Below, piece by piece: positions 1 to 9,245 of a stretch of 64,000 nt of DNA. The position numbers were made by a program, and so were the translations under genes. The notes beneath the pieces are model-generated. The model did not search any database, was not told where the DNA came from, and saw only the letters and a list, made by a program, of their open reading frames with translations. The stretch lies in NCBI GenBank assembly GCA_024400455.1, contig JAKSMU010000009.1, forward strand, positions 60,437 to 124,436, in the 5' to 3' direction. Every line of letters begins with the position of its first letter. Positions within the stretch are counted from its first letter, which is position 1. This DNA is from Bacteroidales bacterium. Its GTDB lineage: Bacteria > Bacteroidota > Bacteroidia > Bacteroidales > F082.

Positions 1-1422
1 TTTCCTTGAATCCAAGAAAAGATAATAGGCGTAGCCATCGTAAACCTGAATCTTTGTCGGGAAATAATGTTGGTCCAACTTATAGGATTCGCCGACATTG
101 CCGTTTTTCAGATTGATTTCTTTCAGCGTCACCTTGCCATCCGTGATGAACTGCCCGTAGCATTTGCCTTTGGCGGCATCCACAATCACGTTTTTATCCC
201 ATGGATTATTCGATTCCAAGTTTTTGGCATAACCGCTTTTCCTATGAAAGGCGATGACACTTTTCCACAAGAACTTGCCCAAATTGTCATAGACACACAT
301 ATAATCATTCTCAAAATCAAACAGATAAAGCCTATTGTTGATTGAAACCACCGGACTATAGACAGGAGGAAAGAACAAACGCACTTTTGGATTACTCCGT
401 GGATTATTTCGTTTTGCATTTTCCTCTTGGGTTATCGGATCATACACTGGAGCATATTCATAAAACTCTAATGGCTTTTCAGTTTTTGCATAAATGGTAT
501 TAGCTCTGATTTGCGCTTGCTCGGCTGCAATGGCATCTTTCAAGAATGAACCAAGACCAAATCCTTCGTAATTGTTCGCCAGCGCTTGTACGATACGCGA
601 ATCATCAGAATTCCAATTTGTCAGTATTTCAAGTTTCTCGCCCTCAACAGGTTCAAGCAGATGTTGTTTCTTGGTGTTTTTGTTGGCAACGACATAAACG
701 ATGTATTGGTCGAGCATCATGTAGTTTTGCTGCACGATGACGCTATCGGTTGCTGCCACAATCGGTTTCAGCACCTTATTATATTTGTCGATGCTGTTGC
801 CATAAAGCAGATGCAAATCCTTGCCGTCGCAAAACACCTGATAGATAGAGTCGGCACTCAGAATCTGCACATTGCCGAACACATCGCGACACAACTCCTC
901 GTATTTCCGCGCCAAAGGACATTGCGAAATGGTGTCCTGCTCGAAACTCAAATGTAGCAAAGTGGAATTTGTACCCGTACTTGTTATGGCATAAATGCCG
1001 TCGGCACCCACCAGATAGTCAATCACCCAAACGATTTCATTGTCGTAAGCCAAATGCGGCGCGTTGGCCGTAACAGTCACTTCATGAATGTTTTCCACCT
1101 TGCTTTTCAAGGTTACAACAGTCTTGAAGACTCCTTTTTCATCGTCCTGCAACTGCTTTGGATCCATCCGAACGGCTTTCCTATCATAGCCGACATGCGA
1201 AAACACAAGCGTTGCAGCCGATTTCAAATCGACCCTGAAAATGCCATTTGCATCGGTAATGGACAGCAACAGATTCTGTGAATCGTAAACGCCAACGCCT
1301 TCAACACATTCGTTTTTCGCGTTGACCACAATGCCTTCCAACTTGAAGACAACATTCTTTTGGGCAAAAGCGGAAATGCCAACAAAGCCCAGTAAAAACA
1401 AAGTAAAGAGCAATTTCTTCAT
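1..1422 (-). CDS. Secreted protein with carboxypeptidase-like regulatory domain, 3' end outside window
   Basis: An open frame of 474 codons runs from ATG at 1422 to the window edge with no stop, so the C-terminus is missing. It begins with a signal peptide (MKKLLFTLFLLGFVGISAFAQ). Residues of about 25-100 (LEGIVVNAKNECVEGVGVY, FSHVGYDRKAV) form the beta-sandwich carboxypeptidase-regulatory-like domain common in Bacteroidota envelope proteins. The rest is rich in beta-strand-like stretches with repeated 'YAI / YLF / LYLF' patterns, which could be a beta-propeller, but this is inference. It is transcribed in the same direction as the downstream-named TrmH gene, which ends 64 bp upstream of it. 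Function unknown; an outer-membrane or extracellular location is likely. Confidence 0.75.
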   Translation of the reverse strand, partial: MKKLLFTLFLLGFVGISAFAQKNVVFKLEGIVVNAKNECVEGVGVYDSQNLLLSITDANGIFRVDLKSAATLVFSHVGYDRKAVRMDPKQLQDDEKGVFKTVVTLKSKVENIHEVTVTANAPHLAYDNEIVWVIDYLVGADGIYAITSTGTNSTLLHLSFEQDTISQCPLARKYEELCRDVFGNVQILSADSIYQVFCDGKDLHLLYGNSIDKYNKVLKPIVAATDSVIVQQNYMMLDQYIVYVVANKNTKKQHLLEPVEGEKLEILTNWNSDDSRIVQALANNYEGFGLGSFLKDAIAAEQAQIRANTIYAKTEKPLEFYEYAPVYDPITQEENAKRNNPRSNPKVRLFFPPVYSPVVSINNRLYLFDFENDYMCVYDNLGKFLWKSVIAFHRKSGYAKNLESNNPWDKNVIVDAAKGKCYGQFITDGKVTLKEINLKNGNVGESYKLDQHYFPTKIQVYDGYAYYLFLDSRK

Positions 1423-1486
1423 AGTAAATAAGTTTTAGGATTACGGCTTATTCACTACAAAATTTGCGCCAAAACAAGTTTTTTAA

Positions 1487-2191
1487 CTACTGATTATCAA
1501 CACTTCCAAACTCAGGATGCAATTCCGCAAACTTACGTTCATACTGGCGGATGCGCGTCAAAGTGCGGCGTGTCCATTCCAGACGGAGTTGGTTTCGGTC
1601 TTCTTCGGGCAGATGCCAGTCAATGTCGGTGGATTGGTGCAGACGTTCCGTCAAGGCATACATCATCAAGGCAGCCGAAACACTGATATTGTAACTTTCG
1701 GTGAAACCGAACATCGGAATGCGGACGTGCATATCGGCGTTTTCAACGGCATAATCGGAAAGGCCAAGTTTCTCAGTACCAAACACCAAGGCAATCGGTT
1801 TGTCCAAAGGCAAGGTATCGGGCGTAAAGTCATCGCGATGCGGGCAAGTGGCCACAATCCGGTAACCCTTTTCGCGCAATCTGGCAAAAGCAGCCGGCGT
1901 GTTAAACTCCTCGCCATTATATTTAAAAAGGTTGAGCCATTTCGTGCTGCCCATCACGACATCAGGATTGATGTCATATTCATATCGGTTCTCAATGATG
2001 TGAATATCCTGAATGCCGCGCAAATCGCAACTGCGCAAAACCGCGCTTCCATTGTGCGGCTGAAAGATATCCTCAAGCACCACGGTAAGGTGACGGGTAC
2101 GGTAATCCAACACTTCCTCGAAACGCTGTTTGCGTTCATCCGTAATAAACTGACTCAGAAAATCATATAAAGCCTTGTCTCTTGGTGTCAT
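1487..2191 (-). CDS. trmH: TrmH-family RNA 2'-O-methyltransferase
   Basis: SpoU/TrmH-type methyltransferase that uses S-adenosylmethionine to methylate the ribose 2'-OH of tRNA or rRNA in the cytoplasm. The three SPOUT motifs are visible in order: motif 1 with the catalytic-type Arg (QPHNGSAVLRSCDL), motif 2 (IALVFGTEKLGLS) and the trefoil-knot motif 3 (IPMFGFTESYNISVSAAL). Overall layout resembles E. coli TrmH (Gm18 of tRNA), with a short C-terminal helical tail of Arg-rich sequence. The frame is open further upstream, but I take ATG 2191 (MTPRDKALYDF) because the -7 box at 2215-2222 lies just in front of it; the upstream extension reads as a spurious hydrophobic stretch. Product 234 aa. The exact RNA target cannot be read from sequence. 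Confidence 0.88.
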   Translation of the reverse strand: MTPRDKALYDFLSQFITDERKQRFEEVLDYRTRHLTVVLEDIFQPHNGSAVLRSCDLRGIQDIHIIENRYEYDINPDVVMGSTKWLNLFKYNGEEFNTPAAFARLREKGYRIVATCPHRDDFTPDTLPLDKPIALVFGTEKLGLSDYAVENADMHVRIPMFGFTESYNISVSAALMMYALTERLHQSTDIDWHLPEEDRNQLRLEWTRRTLTRIRQYERKFAELHPEFGSVDNQ

Positions 2192-2214
2192 CGCAATTCC
2201 TTTAAAAACGGCTG

Positions 2215-2222
2215 CAAAAATA
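2215..2222 (-). promoter_or_regulatory. -7 promoter box for trmH
   Basis: TATTTTTG on the minus strand, 23 bp before ATG 2191. Its position rules out the longer upstream start of trmH. Confidence 0.6.
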
Positions 2223-2357
2223 AGACTTTCTGCGATAGAAAGCAAAACCGTTAAAATCAAAACCATAATAAAACCATGTTTATCAACGCATTACAAACAA
2301 AAATCAAAAATTAAATCCAAAAAATGAAAAAAATGTAAAACGTATAAGTAAAAACCG

Positions 2358-2365
2358 TAATTTTG
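2358..2365 (+). promoter_or_regulatory. -7 promoter box for TPR protein
   Basis: TAATTTTG on the plus strand, 22 bp before ATG 2388. Confidence 0.6.
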
Positions 2366-2387
2366 CAACTCAAAATTTTGAATTGAT

Positions 2388-3077
2388 ATGGCAACAAAAC
2401 AGAATGTAAATCAAGGAGACGAAAGACTCGAAAACGTAGAAGAAGCATTAAGCAAAACCGAACTTTGGATTGAAAACAACCAGAAGACCTTATGGATTAT
2501 TTTGGCCGCTGTTCTCATCATCGCATTGGCTATTTTCGGCATCACCAAGGGCAAGCAAAAGCGCGACGAAAAAGCAAGTTCACAGATTTTCACAGCACAG
2601 CAGTACTTTGAAAACGAGCAATACGAAAACGCTCTGAACGGTGATGGCAACAACCTCGGTTTCCTTGACATCATCAGCGACTACGGTTCAACAAAGACCG
2701 GCAAACTCGCTTCTTATTATGCAGGCATCAGCTACATGAAGTTAGGCAACTACAACGATGCCATCAACTACCTTAAGAAATTCAACGGCAACGACGATAT
2801 CATCGCTCCTATGGCTCTCGGCGCCATCGGCGACTGCTACATGGAACTCGACGACATGAACAACGCTGTCAGCTACTACGGCAAAGCCGCTGCCAAGAAT
2901 CCTAATGATTTCACTTCACCAATGTTCCTCCTCAAGGAAGGCATGACCTACGAAATCATGGAAAACTATGCCAAGGCTCTTGAAGTTTACAAGACCTTAA
3001 AGAAAGACTTCCCGCTGAGCAATGAAGCTTTCGACATCAACAGAAACATTGCCAACATGGAAGAAAAACTGAAATAA
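2388..3077 (+). CDS. Membrane-anchored TPR protein (YfgM-like)
   Basis: 229 aa. A charged N-terminal stretch of about 35 residues is followed by one transmembrane helix (TLWIILAAVLIIALAIFGI) and then tetratricopeptide-type helical repeats from about residue 60 (for example SYYAGISYMKLGNYNDAINYL, GDCYMELDDMNNAVSYYGKA, MENYAKALEVYKTLKKDFP). The organisation matches the YfgM/CpoB-like single-pass TPR proteins that dock periplasmic or membrane partners; in Bacteroidota this family is conserved but poorly characterised. It stands alone: divergent from trmH and followed by a hairpin terminator before fmt. Confidence 0.8.
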   Translation: MATKQNVNQGDERLENVEEALSKTELWIENNQKTLWIILAAVLIIALAIFGITKGKQKRDEKASSQIFTAQQYFENEQYENALNGDGNNLGFLDIISDYGSTKTGKLASYYAGISYMKLGNYNDAINYLKKFNGNDDIIAPMALGAIGDCYMELDDMNNAVSYYGKAAAKNPNDFTSPMFLLKEGMTYEIMENYAKALEVYKTLKKDFPLSNEAFDINRNIANMEEKLK

Positions 3078-3102
3078 TCACAGTTTGTACATTATAGTCA
3101 TA

Positions 3103-3131
3103 AAGCCTGACTTTCGAGTCGGGCTTTTTTT
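3103..3131 (+). terminator. Intrinsic terminator after TPR gene
   Basis: Arms AAGCCTGACT and AGTCGGGCTT (10 bp with one G-U pair), TTCG loop, then a run of T. It lies 26 bp after the stop and before the fmt promoter. Confidence 0.85.
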
Positions 3132-3134
3132 ATT

Positions 3135-3142
3135 TATCTTTG
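3135..3142 (+). promoter_or_regulatory. -7 promoter box for fmt
   Basis: TATCTTTG only 4 bp before ATG 3147. Transcription would start at or just inside the annotated start codon, so fmt may be leaderless or begin at ATG 3156. Confidence 0.6.
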
Positions 3143-3146
3143 CGCC

Positions 3147-4127
3147 ATGGAAAAAATGAAAATCGTTTATTTCGGCACGCCCGAATTTGCCGCTTCACAA
3201 TTGGAAGCCATCATAGCAGCAGGATATGAAGTTGCCGCCGTTGTCACCATGCCCGACAAACCGGCCGGAAGAGGAAAGAAAATCCAGTTTTCGGATGTCA
3301 AGAAAACCGCTTTGGAACACAATCTTCCTTTGCTGCAGCCTGAGAAACTGAAGAATCCGGATTTCCTGAAAGAATTGGAATCCTATCAGGCAAACCTATT
3401 TATTGTGGTAGCTTTCAGGATGTTGCCTGAAGTTGTATGGAAAATGCCAAAATACGGCACCTTCAACCTTCACGCCTCACTCCTGCCTCAATACCGTGGT
3501 GCTGCGCCCATCAACCATGCCATCATCAACGGCGAGACAGAAACCGGCCTAACCACATTTTTCCTCAACGAGGAAATCGACAAAGGCGCTGTCATTATGC
3601 GCAAAAAAGTTGCCATCCGTCCCGACGAAAATGCCGGAGAACTGCACGACGAGCTGATGCTTTTGGGCAACAAGGTCGTTGTTGAAACCATCCAAAAAAT
3701 CGAAAAAGGCGAATATCAGACCCAGACCCAAGAAGAACTGGCTGGCGACACTTTATTGAAAGATGCGCCAAAAATCTTCAAGGACTTTTGTTACATCAAA
3801 TGGGAAGACGACTGCCAGACCGCATACAACCACATCCGAGGACTATCGCCCTACCCTGCCGCCCACGCAACGATTTGCTCAGAAGCAAACGAAAGCATTG
3901 ATTTAAAAATCTACGCTTCAGAAATTGAGTGCTGCCAGCCATCCGAAGCCATCGGAACGGTCATCACCGACAACAAGAAATACCTGAAAATCGCTTTGAG
4001 AGACGGCTATATTCACTTGACAACGGTTCAGCAAGCAGGCAAAAAAGCCATGCCAATTGCCGATTTCCTACGCGGACAACGAATTGAAGGAAGGTGGCAA
4101 ATTGTACCATTCACCAATCAGAAATGA
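3147..4127 (+). CDS. fmt: Methionyl-tRNA formyltransferase
   Basis: 326 aa, the usual length. Transfers the formyl group from 10-formyl-tetrahydrofolate to initiator Met-tRNA. Visible family features: N-terminal Rossmann start IVYFGTPEFA, the catalytic Asn/His segment FNLHASLLPQYRGAAPIN at about residue 107, the downstream Asp in FFLNEEIDKGAV, and the C-terminal OB-like domain (CYIKWEDDCQTAYNHIRGLSPYPAA). Two ATGs compete, 3147 (MEKMKIVYF) and 3156 (MKIVYF); the second fits the family alignment equally well and the -7 box is very close. Transcribed from its own promoter; no clear terminator before HU. Confidence 0.96.
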   Translation: MEKMKIVYFGTPEFAASQLEAIIAAGYEVAAVVTMPDKPAGRGKKIQFSDVKKTALEHNLPLLQPEKLKNPDFLKELESYQANLFIVVAFRMLPEVVWKMPKYGTFNLHASLLPQYRGAAPINHAIINGETETGLTTFFLNEEIDKGAVIMRKKVAIRPDENAGELHDELMLLGNKVVVETIQKIEKGEYQTQTQEELAGDTLLKDAPKIFKDFCYIKWEDDCQTAYNHIRGLSPYPAAHATICSEANESIDLKIYASEIECCQPSEAIGTVITDNKKYLKIALRDGYIHLTTVQQAGKKAMPIADFLRGQRIEGRWQIVPFTNQK

Positions 4128-4229
4128 TTAAAAAACAGAAAACAAAGGCGTTTTTCAGGGAAAAAATGCTTTTTTTTAGAAAATATGATGATTTTTAGCA
4201 AAAAAAACTTGCAATATCGAAAAATAAAT

Positions 4230-4237
4230 TACCTTTG
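4230..4237 (+). promoter_or_regulatory. Promoter of HU gene
   Basis: TACCTTTG with an upstream TTG at about 4209, the classic Bacteroidota -33/-7 spacing. It gives an untranslated leader of about 27 nt before ATG 4271. Confidence 0.7.
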
Positions 4238-4270
4238 CCCCGTAAACATTAACCTTTAAACACTTACAGA

Positions 4271-4531
4271 ATGAACAAAGTAGAATTAATCAACGCAATC
4301 GCTGAAAAAGCAGGTATGACAAAAGTAGACGCCAAGAAAGCTCTCGACGCAATGATCGATGTAGCTAAGGCTGAATTAAATAATGGCGGCAAAATCGCTC
4401 TCGTTGGCTTCGGCACAATGGCAGCTACAGAACGCCCAGCTAGAAAAGGTCACAACCCAAAGACTGGCAAAGCCATCAACATTCCTGCTAAGAAAGTTGT
4501 TAAATTCAAGCCAGCCGCAAACCTCATCTAA
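4271..4531 (+). CDS. HU-family DNA-binding protein
   Basis: 86 aa nucleoid protein of the HU/IHF family. The N-terminal helical dimerisation part (MNKVELINAIAEKAGMTKVDAKKALDAM) is followed by the beta-arm region with the conserved GFGTM, RPARKGHNPKTGK and IPAKKVVKFKP segments that clamp the DNA minor groove. Length and motif order are those of a standard HU, not the longer Bacteroidota HU-like paralogues with tails. It has a strong own promoter and ends at a hairpin terminator that it shares with the convergent recQ. Confidence 0.96.
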   Translation: MNKVELINAIAEKAGMTKVDAKKALDAMIDVAKAELNNGGKIALVGFGTMAATERPARKGHNPKTGKAINIPAKKVVKFKPAANLI

Positions 4532-4553
4532 TCATTAGCAGCTAACAACATTT

Positions 4554-4583
4554 AAAAAGGAACTGATTCCAGTTCCTTTTTTT
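4554..4583. terminator. Bidirectional terminator between HU gene and recQ
   Basis: Stem GGAACTG/CAGTTCC with loop ATTC, flanked by A5 on one side and T7 on the other, so it can end transcription in both directions. The recQ stop codon sits at its edge. Confidence 0.85.
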
Positions 4584-6495
4584 ATTTCTTTGATTTCAAA
4601 CTTCCGGATTTATCAAGCGACAACACGCCTTCGTCAACAAGCAGACGAATCGCATCAAGAATTTTTTCATCAGAATAGCCATCACACATTTTCATGGCAT
4701 CACTTATGTGAAAATCGCCTTCGCGCGCCGCACTGACAAGCGTACTGCTGATTTGTGTATAACTCCCATTTGAGCGAGCTGATTTTCCATGCTTTAAGCA
4801 CACGTCACAACGGCCACAACGCTTGTCGGTCTTTTCATTGAAATAACGCAACAGCTGCACGCTCCGACATTCATCATCATTGCTGACAAACGCAATCACC
4901 GCCTTGATACGCTCTGCGGCATCTTTCTTCCGGTCGTGATAGTTTTCCTTTGAAAGATTAAAATGCCTTGTATCGACAAATTCATGCAGGAATAGAATCT
5001 GCGGTTTGTCGTTTCGGGGTGCGTAGGAAAGGAAGTGGAATTCATCGAGTTTCTTCAGTTGCGAAATGACTTTTTCAACTGTCAATCCTGTTTTTCTAGC
5101 AATAGTCTCCTCATTGATTCTGACAAAATCAGTCAAAACGCCAGGCAAATTACGCAGCAGATATTGAATCAGCCCATCAAATTGAGAATTAGCCAATTGA
5201 AAACCATATATTTCGTCACGCGATGCCTTAATCATCACTTTTGAAGGATCGTCAAAAGCCTCTGACAGCACGAAGAAACCTTCCTTTTCCAGAATTTTCA
5301 AAGCATGAAAGACCTCCAATAAAGAGAAACCATAACGATTGGCGAAGTCTCCGATGACAAAAGGATATGAAATGTTTTCACCTGCGCCCACCGGAATATT
5401 GAAATAATTCCCCAATGCAGTATAAATCAACTTTATACGTTCAAGTTCAGGATATGATTGCACAAAATCATCCTTGAGTTTCTGAATGTCGGCAGGCGAG
5501 ACCAAAAGGAAAGCCTCTGACGGCTGCAAATCCCTACCTGCACGCCCCGCCTCCTGAAAATATGCCTCAATGCTGTCGGGCAAATCCATGTGGATGACCA
5601 GACGCACATCCGGCTTATCAATGCCCATGCCAAAAGCGTTCGTCGCAGCAATGACTTTCACTTTGCCTTTCATCCACAAATCCTGACGCTCATCGCGGAC
5701 CTTTGAATCCAAGCCCGCATGATAGAAAGTTGAAGAAATGTCAACCGAATTCAACCAATCGGAAATGATCTGCGTTTTCTTGCGATTTCGGACATAAACG
5801 ATAGCGCTCCCAGACTTCATTTCACTAAGCTTTCGGAACAGGACGCCGTACTTATCCGCCTCACGAACAACATTATACGTCACATTTTTACGTTCGAAAC
5901 TGCTTTGAAAAACATTTTTTTTCTTGAAGCCTAGGCGGACCTGGATGTCGTCAACAACTTTTGCCGTAGCCGTAGCCGTCAAAGCCAGGACAGGCGTTTT
6001 CGGAATGTAAGGACGAATATCGGCGATTTTCAGGTATGGTGGACGAAAATCATAACCCCATTGCGAAATGCAATGCGACTCATCAACCGCAAGCAGGCAG
6101 ACTTTCATGCGTTTCAACGCCTCCATAAACAGGTCGGTCTGAAGACGTTCAGGAGAAACATACAGAAATTTCAAGCGTCCGAAAACCGCCTGGTTGTAAG
6201 CCAATGTAATCTCATCGGCATGCATTCCCGAATAAATCGCCATAGCAGGGATGCCTCTTTCAACCAAATGAGCGACCTGGTCCTTCATCAAGGCAATCAG
6301 TGGCGTAATGACAAGGCAAACGCCTTCCATTGCCATGGCAGGCACCTGGAAGCAAATCGACTTGCCCCCACCCGTTGGCAGTAACGCCAACGTATCACGT
6401 CCAGCAACCACAGCATCAACAATATCTTCCTGCATGGGACGGAATGACGGATAGCCCCAATACTGCTGTAAGACTGCTCTTGTTGTTTCGCTCAT
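4582..6495 (-). CDS. recQ: ATP-dependent DNA helicase RecQ
   Basis: 637 aa superfamily 2 helicase unwinding 3'-5' at recombination and replication intermediates. Seen: motif 0 (YWGYPSFRPMQ), Walker A (LLPTGGGKSICFQ), Walker B as DESH (LLAVDESHCISQWGYDFRP), motif V/VI (AFGMGIDKPDVR, QEAGRAGRD), the RecQ zinc-binding module ending CGRCDVC, a winged-helix-like RQC region and a short tail. I place the start at ATG 6495 (MSETTRAVLQQYWGY): the frame continues upstream to a TTG at 6507, but the -7 box at 6516-6523 leaves little room. The tail is probably shorter than an HRDC-containing RecQ; a clear HRDC domain is not evident. Confidence 0.95.
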   Translation of the reverse strand: MSETTRAVLQQYWGYPSFRPMQEDIVDAVVAGRDTLALLPTGGGKSICFQVPAMAMEGVCLVITPLIALMKDQVAHLVERGIPAMAIYSGMHADEITLAYNQAVFGRLKFLYVSPERLQTDLFMEALKRMKVCLLAVDESHCISQWGYDFRPPYLKIADIRPYIPKTPVLALTATATAKVVDDIQVRLGFKKKNVFQSSFERKNVTYNVVREADKYGVLFRKLSEMKSGSAIVYVRNRKKTQIISDWLNSVDISSTFYHAGLDSKVRDERQDLWMKGKVKVIAATNAFGMGIDKPDVRLVIHMDLPDSIEAYFQEAGRAGRDLQPSEAFLLVSPADIQKLKDDFVQSYPELERIKLIYTALGNYFNIPVGAGENISYPFVIGDFANRYGFSLLEVFHALKILEKEGFFVLSEAFDDPSKVMIKASRDEIYGFQLANSQFDGLIQYLLRNLPGVLTDFVRINEETIARKTGLTVEKVISQLKKLDEFHFLSYAPRNDKPQILFLHEFVDTRHFNLSKENYHDRKKDAAERIKAVIAFVSNDDECRSVQLLRYFNEKTDKRCGRCDVCLKHGKSARSNGSYTQISSTLVSAAREGDFHISDAMKMCDGYSDEKILDAIRLLVDEGVLSLDKSGSLKSKK

Positions 6496-6515
6496 TGTTG
6501 ATTTCAAAATTTTGC

Positions 6516-6523
6516 CAAAAATA
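6516..6523 (-). promoter_or_regulatory. -7 promoter box for recQ
   Basis: TATTTTTG on the minus strand, 20 bp before ATG 6495. Confidence 0.55.
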
Positions 6524-6601
6524 CAATTTACATTCCAAAAACAAATGGAATTATGACAAAATAATCACAAAAAAGTTGCCAAAACTTTCGCCAAAAATCA
6601 C

Positions 6602-6609
6602 TAAATTTG
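6602..6609 (+). promoter_or_regulatory. -7 promoter box for typA
   Basis: TAAATTTG on the plus strand, 35 bp before ATG 6645. It shows that the long upstream open frame (from 6330) is not part of the typA product. Confidence 0.55.
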
Positions 6610-6644
6610 CAGTTTCAATTTTTGGAGAAAACAATTTTTACAAT

Positions 6645-8459
6645 ATGCAGAGTATTAGAAACATAGCCATCATCGCTCACGTTGACCACGGCAAAACAAC
6701 TTTGGTTGACAGGATTCTTCACCAGTCGAAGCTCTTCAAGGAATCGGAAGAAACGCCCGGTCAACTCATTCTCGACAACAACGATTTGGAACGCGAACGC
6801 GGCATCACCATTCTTTCGAAGAACGTTTCAGTCAGATACAAAGACGTTAAAATCAATATCATAGATACTCCCGGCCACGCTGATTTTGGCGGTGAAGTGG
6901 AGCGCGTTTTGAATATGGCCGATGGCGTGCTGCTTCTGGTCGACGCCTTTGAAGGCCCAATGCCTCAAACCCGTTTCGTATTGCAGAAAGCCATCGAATT
7001 GGATCTGAAACCTATCGTTGTCATCAACAAGGTCGACAAGCCGAACTGCCGTCCTGATGAAGTTCAGGAAGCCGTTTTCGACCTCATGTTCAACCTTGGC
7101 GCCACCGAAGACCAGTTGGATTTCCCAACTGTCTACGGCTCCTCGAAACAAGGCTGGATGTCAGACGATTGGAAGCACGAGACAAGCGACGTTTCGCACT
7201 TGCTTGACGTCATCATCGACACCATTCCGGAAGCCAAATACGAAGAAGGCACACCACAAATGCTGATCACCTCTTTGGATTATAGTTCCTACGTTGGCCG
7301 TATCGCTGTGGGCCGTCTGAAACGCGGCACCCTGCAAGCCGGACAAAACGTTTCATTGGTTAAGCGCGACGGTTCGTTGGTGAAATGCACCATCAAGGAA
7401 CTTTACACTTTTGAAGGTCTTGGCAAGGAACGCACAAAGAATCCGGTCCAAGCCGGCGATATCATCGCTCTGATGGGTCTCGACGACTTTGAAATCGGCG
7501 ACACCGTTGCCGATTACGAGAATCCAGAAGGCCTCCCTCCTATCAAAGTTGACGAACCCACGATGAGCATGCTGTTCACCATCAATAACTCACCTTTCTT
7601 CGGCAAGGAAGGCAAATACGTCACCTCGCGCCACCTCCGTGAAAGGCTTTACAAGGAAACCGAGAAGAACCTCGCCTTGAAAGTCGAAGACACCGATTCG
7701 CCTGATTCACTGATGGTTTACGGACGAGGCATCCTTCACCTCAGCATTTTGGTCGAGACCATGCGCCGCGAAGGTTACGAATTCCAGTTGGGACAGCCTA
7801 AGGTCATCATCAAATACATCGACGATGTCAAATGCGAACCTATTGAATGTCTGACAGTTCTCGTTCCAGAAGACTTCTCTGGCCGCGTCATCGAACAAGT
7901 CACCACACGCAGGGGCGAAATGACGCAAATGGAGCCGAAAGGTGACCGCATGTGCCTTGATTTCGACATTCCTTCAAGAGGCCTTATCGGTCTGAGAAAC
8001 ACGCTCCTAACCGTTACTGAAGGCGAAGCCATCATTTCACACCGCTTCAAGGATTACGAACCTTGGAAAGGCGATATGCCAAGCCGAAACAATGGCGCCC
8101 TGATTTCGATGGAAACCGGTCAAGCCATTCCTTACGCCATCTGGAAATTACAGGACAGAGGCATTTTCTTTGTCAACCCAAATGAAGACGTTTACGCAGG
8201 TGAGGTCATCGGTGAAAACACCCGCTCCAATGATATCGTTCTGAATATCAACAAGGAAAAACACCTCACCAATGTACGCGCATCAGGTTCAGATGAAGCC
8301 ATCCGACTGATTCCACCAGTCAGATTCTCACTGGAAGAATACATGGAATACATCCGTGACGATGAGTATCTTGAAGTCACCCCAAAGAGCTTACGCCTGC
8401 GCAAAATCATTCTCGACGAATTGGAACGCAAGAGAGCCAACCGCCACGGCAACGCTTAA
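6645..8459 (+). CDS. typA: Ribosome-associated GTPase TypA/BipA
   Basis: 604 aa translational GTPase that binds the 70S ribosome and assists 50S assembly and stress adaptation. G motifs in order: G1 [11 protein letters not shown]2 RGITI, G3 DTPGHADF, G4 NKVDKP, followed by the EF-G-like beta barrel and domains III/V and the TypA-specific C-terminal domain ([50 protein letters not shown]). The frame is open far upstream, overlapping recQ, but the family start [18 protein letters not shown] and the -7 box at 6602 fix the start at 6645. It is monocistronic, followed by a clear terminator. Confidence 0.97.
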   Translation: MQSIRNIAIIAHVDHGKTTLVDRILHQSKLFKESEETPGQLILDNNDLERERGITILSKNVSVRYKDVKINIIDTPGHADFGGEVERVLNMADGVLLLVDAFEGPMPQTRFVLQKAIELDLKPIVVINKVDKPNCRPDEVQEAVFDLMFNLGATEDQLDFPTVYGSSKQGWMSDDWKHETSDVSHLLDVIIDTIPEAKYEEGTPQMLITSLDYSSYVGRIAVGRLKRGTLQAGQNVSLVKRDGSLVKCTIKELYTFEGLGKERTKNPVQAGDIIALMGLDDFEIGDTVADYENPEGLPPIKVDEPTMSMLFTINNSPFFGKEGKYVTSRHLRERLYKETEKNLALKVEDTDSPDSLMVYGRGILHLSILVETMRREGYEFQLGQPKVIIKYIDDVKCEPIECLTVLVPEDFSGRVIEQVTTRRGEMTQMEPKGDRMCLDFDIPSRGLIGLRNTLLTVTEGEAIISHRFKDYEPWKGDMPSRNNGALISMETGQAIPYAIWKLQDRGIFFVNPNEDVYAGEVIGENTRSNDIVLNINKEKHLTNVRASGSDEAIRLIPPVRFSLEEYMEYIRDDEYLEVTPKSLRLRKIILDELERKRANRHGNA

Positions 8460-8494
8460 TAATCAAGGCAATTTTTTAAAGAAAATAATTCATG

Positions 8495-8524
8495 AAAGTC
8501 GGGTGCTGCATCCGACTTTTTTTT
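8495..8524 (+). terminator. Intrinsic terminator after typA
   Basis: AAAGTCGG and CCGACTTT arms around a 9-nt loop, followed by an unbroken run of T. Confidence 0.85.
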
Positions 8525-8617
8525 GTAATATTGCAAAATTAAACCGAGACGAATTCACATCAAGAATCCAGTCGCATTAAACAAATAAAAATAACTGATA
8601 ATCAACGAAGAAAAGAT

Positions 8618-9220
8618 ATGTCAAGACTTAAAAGGACACTCATCATCATTTTTGTAGCATTAGGACTTTCATCATGCGAAGCGCTTACCCAAATTGCTAA
8701 TCAAGCTGCTCAAATGTACAATTTTGTAAACTGCACATTTGATCTCAATAATATCAACAACATTAAAATGCTAGACGTCAACCTGAGCAAAGGCATGACT
8801 AAAAGCGATTTAAACGTATCGCAATTGCTCAAGCTGACCAATGCATTGATGAGCAAGAGCCTTCCCGTTTCTTTCAACGTGAATCTGGATGTCGACAATC
8901 CGAACTCAATTGCTGCTTCGATGGCAAAGATGGACTATATCCTTACGCTTAACGGAAAGCAAGTCGTCAGCACCACACTCAACCAAGGCGTTAACGTGCC
9001 TGCTAATTCAAAAGGATCCGTTTCCATTCCTATCACTACCGATTTGTTCGAACTCTTCAGCGGCGAATCGGCTGATGCCATTGTCAATTTGGCATTCAAA
9101 CTGGCTGGTGCGAGCAACGAACCGGTCAATGTTGGCCTCAAAGTGAAACCTTACATCAAGATTAACAACCAGCAACTGGCTTATCCCGATTTCATTTCGC
9201 TGGACAAGACATTAAAATAA
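8618..9220 (+). CDS. LEA type-2-like lipoprotein
   Basis: 200 aa. An N-terminal lipoprotein signal (hydrophobic IIIFVALGLSS followed by Cys) puts it in the envelope. The mature part matches the LEA14/WHy (water-stress) beta-sandwich pattern: FNVNLDVDNPNSIAASMAKMDY, followed by GVNVPANSKGSVSIPITT and the closing strand VNVGLKVKPYI. Such proteins are common and uncharacterised in Bacteroidota. It is followed 25 bp later by an unknown membrane protein in the same direction, then gcvP, and the three may form one transcript. The assignment to the LEA-2 fold rests on my pattern recognition, not on a search. Confidence 0.65.
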   Translation: MSRLKRTLIIIFVALGLSSCEALTQIANQAAQMYNFVNCTFDLNNINNIKMLDVNLSKGMTKSDLNVSQLLKLTNALMSKSLPVSFNVNLDVDNPNSIAASMAKMDYILTLNGKQVVSTTLNQGVNVPANSKGSVSIPITTDLFELFSGESADAIVNLAFKLAGASNEPVNVGLKVKPYIKINNQQLAYPDFISLDKTLK

Positions 9221-9245
9221 TCCCAAAATACGACAGAGTAATAAA

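Noticed and set aside
1517..2170. Plus-strand 217-codon frame
   Set aside because: Antisense shadow of trmH, which has the SPOUT motifs and the promoter.
6330..6644. N-terminal extension of typA
   Set aside because: It overlaps recQ and its promoter, has no TypA similarity, and the typA -7 box lies inside it.
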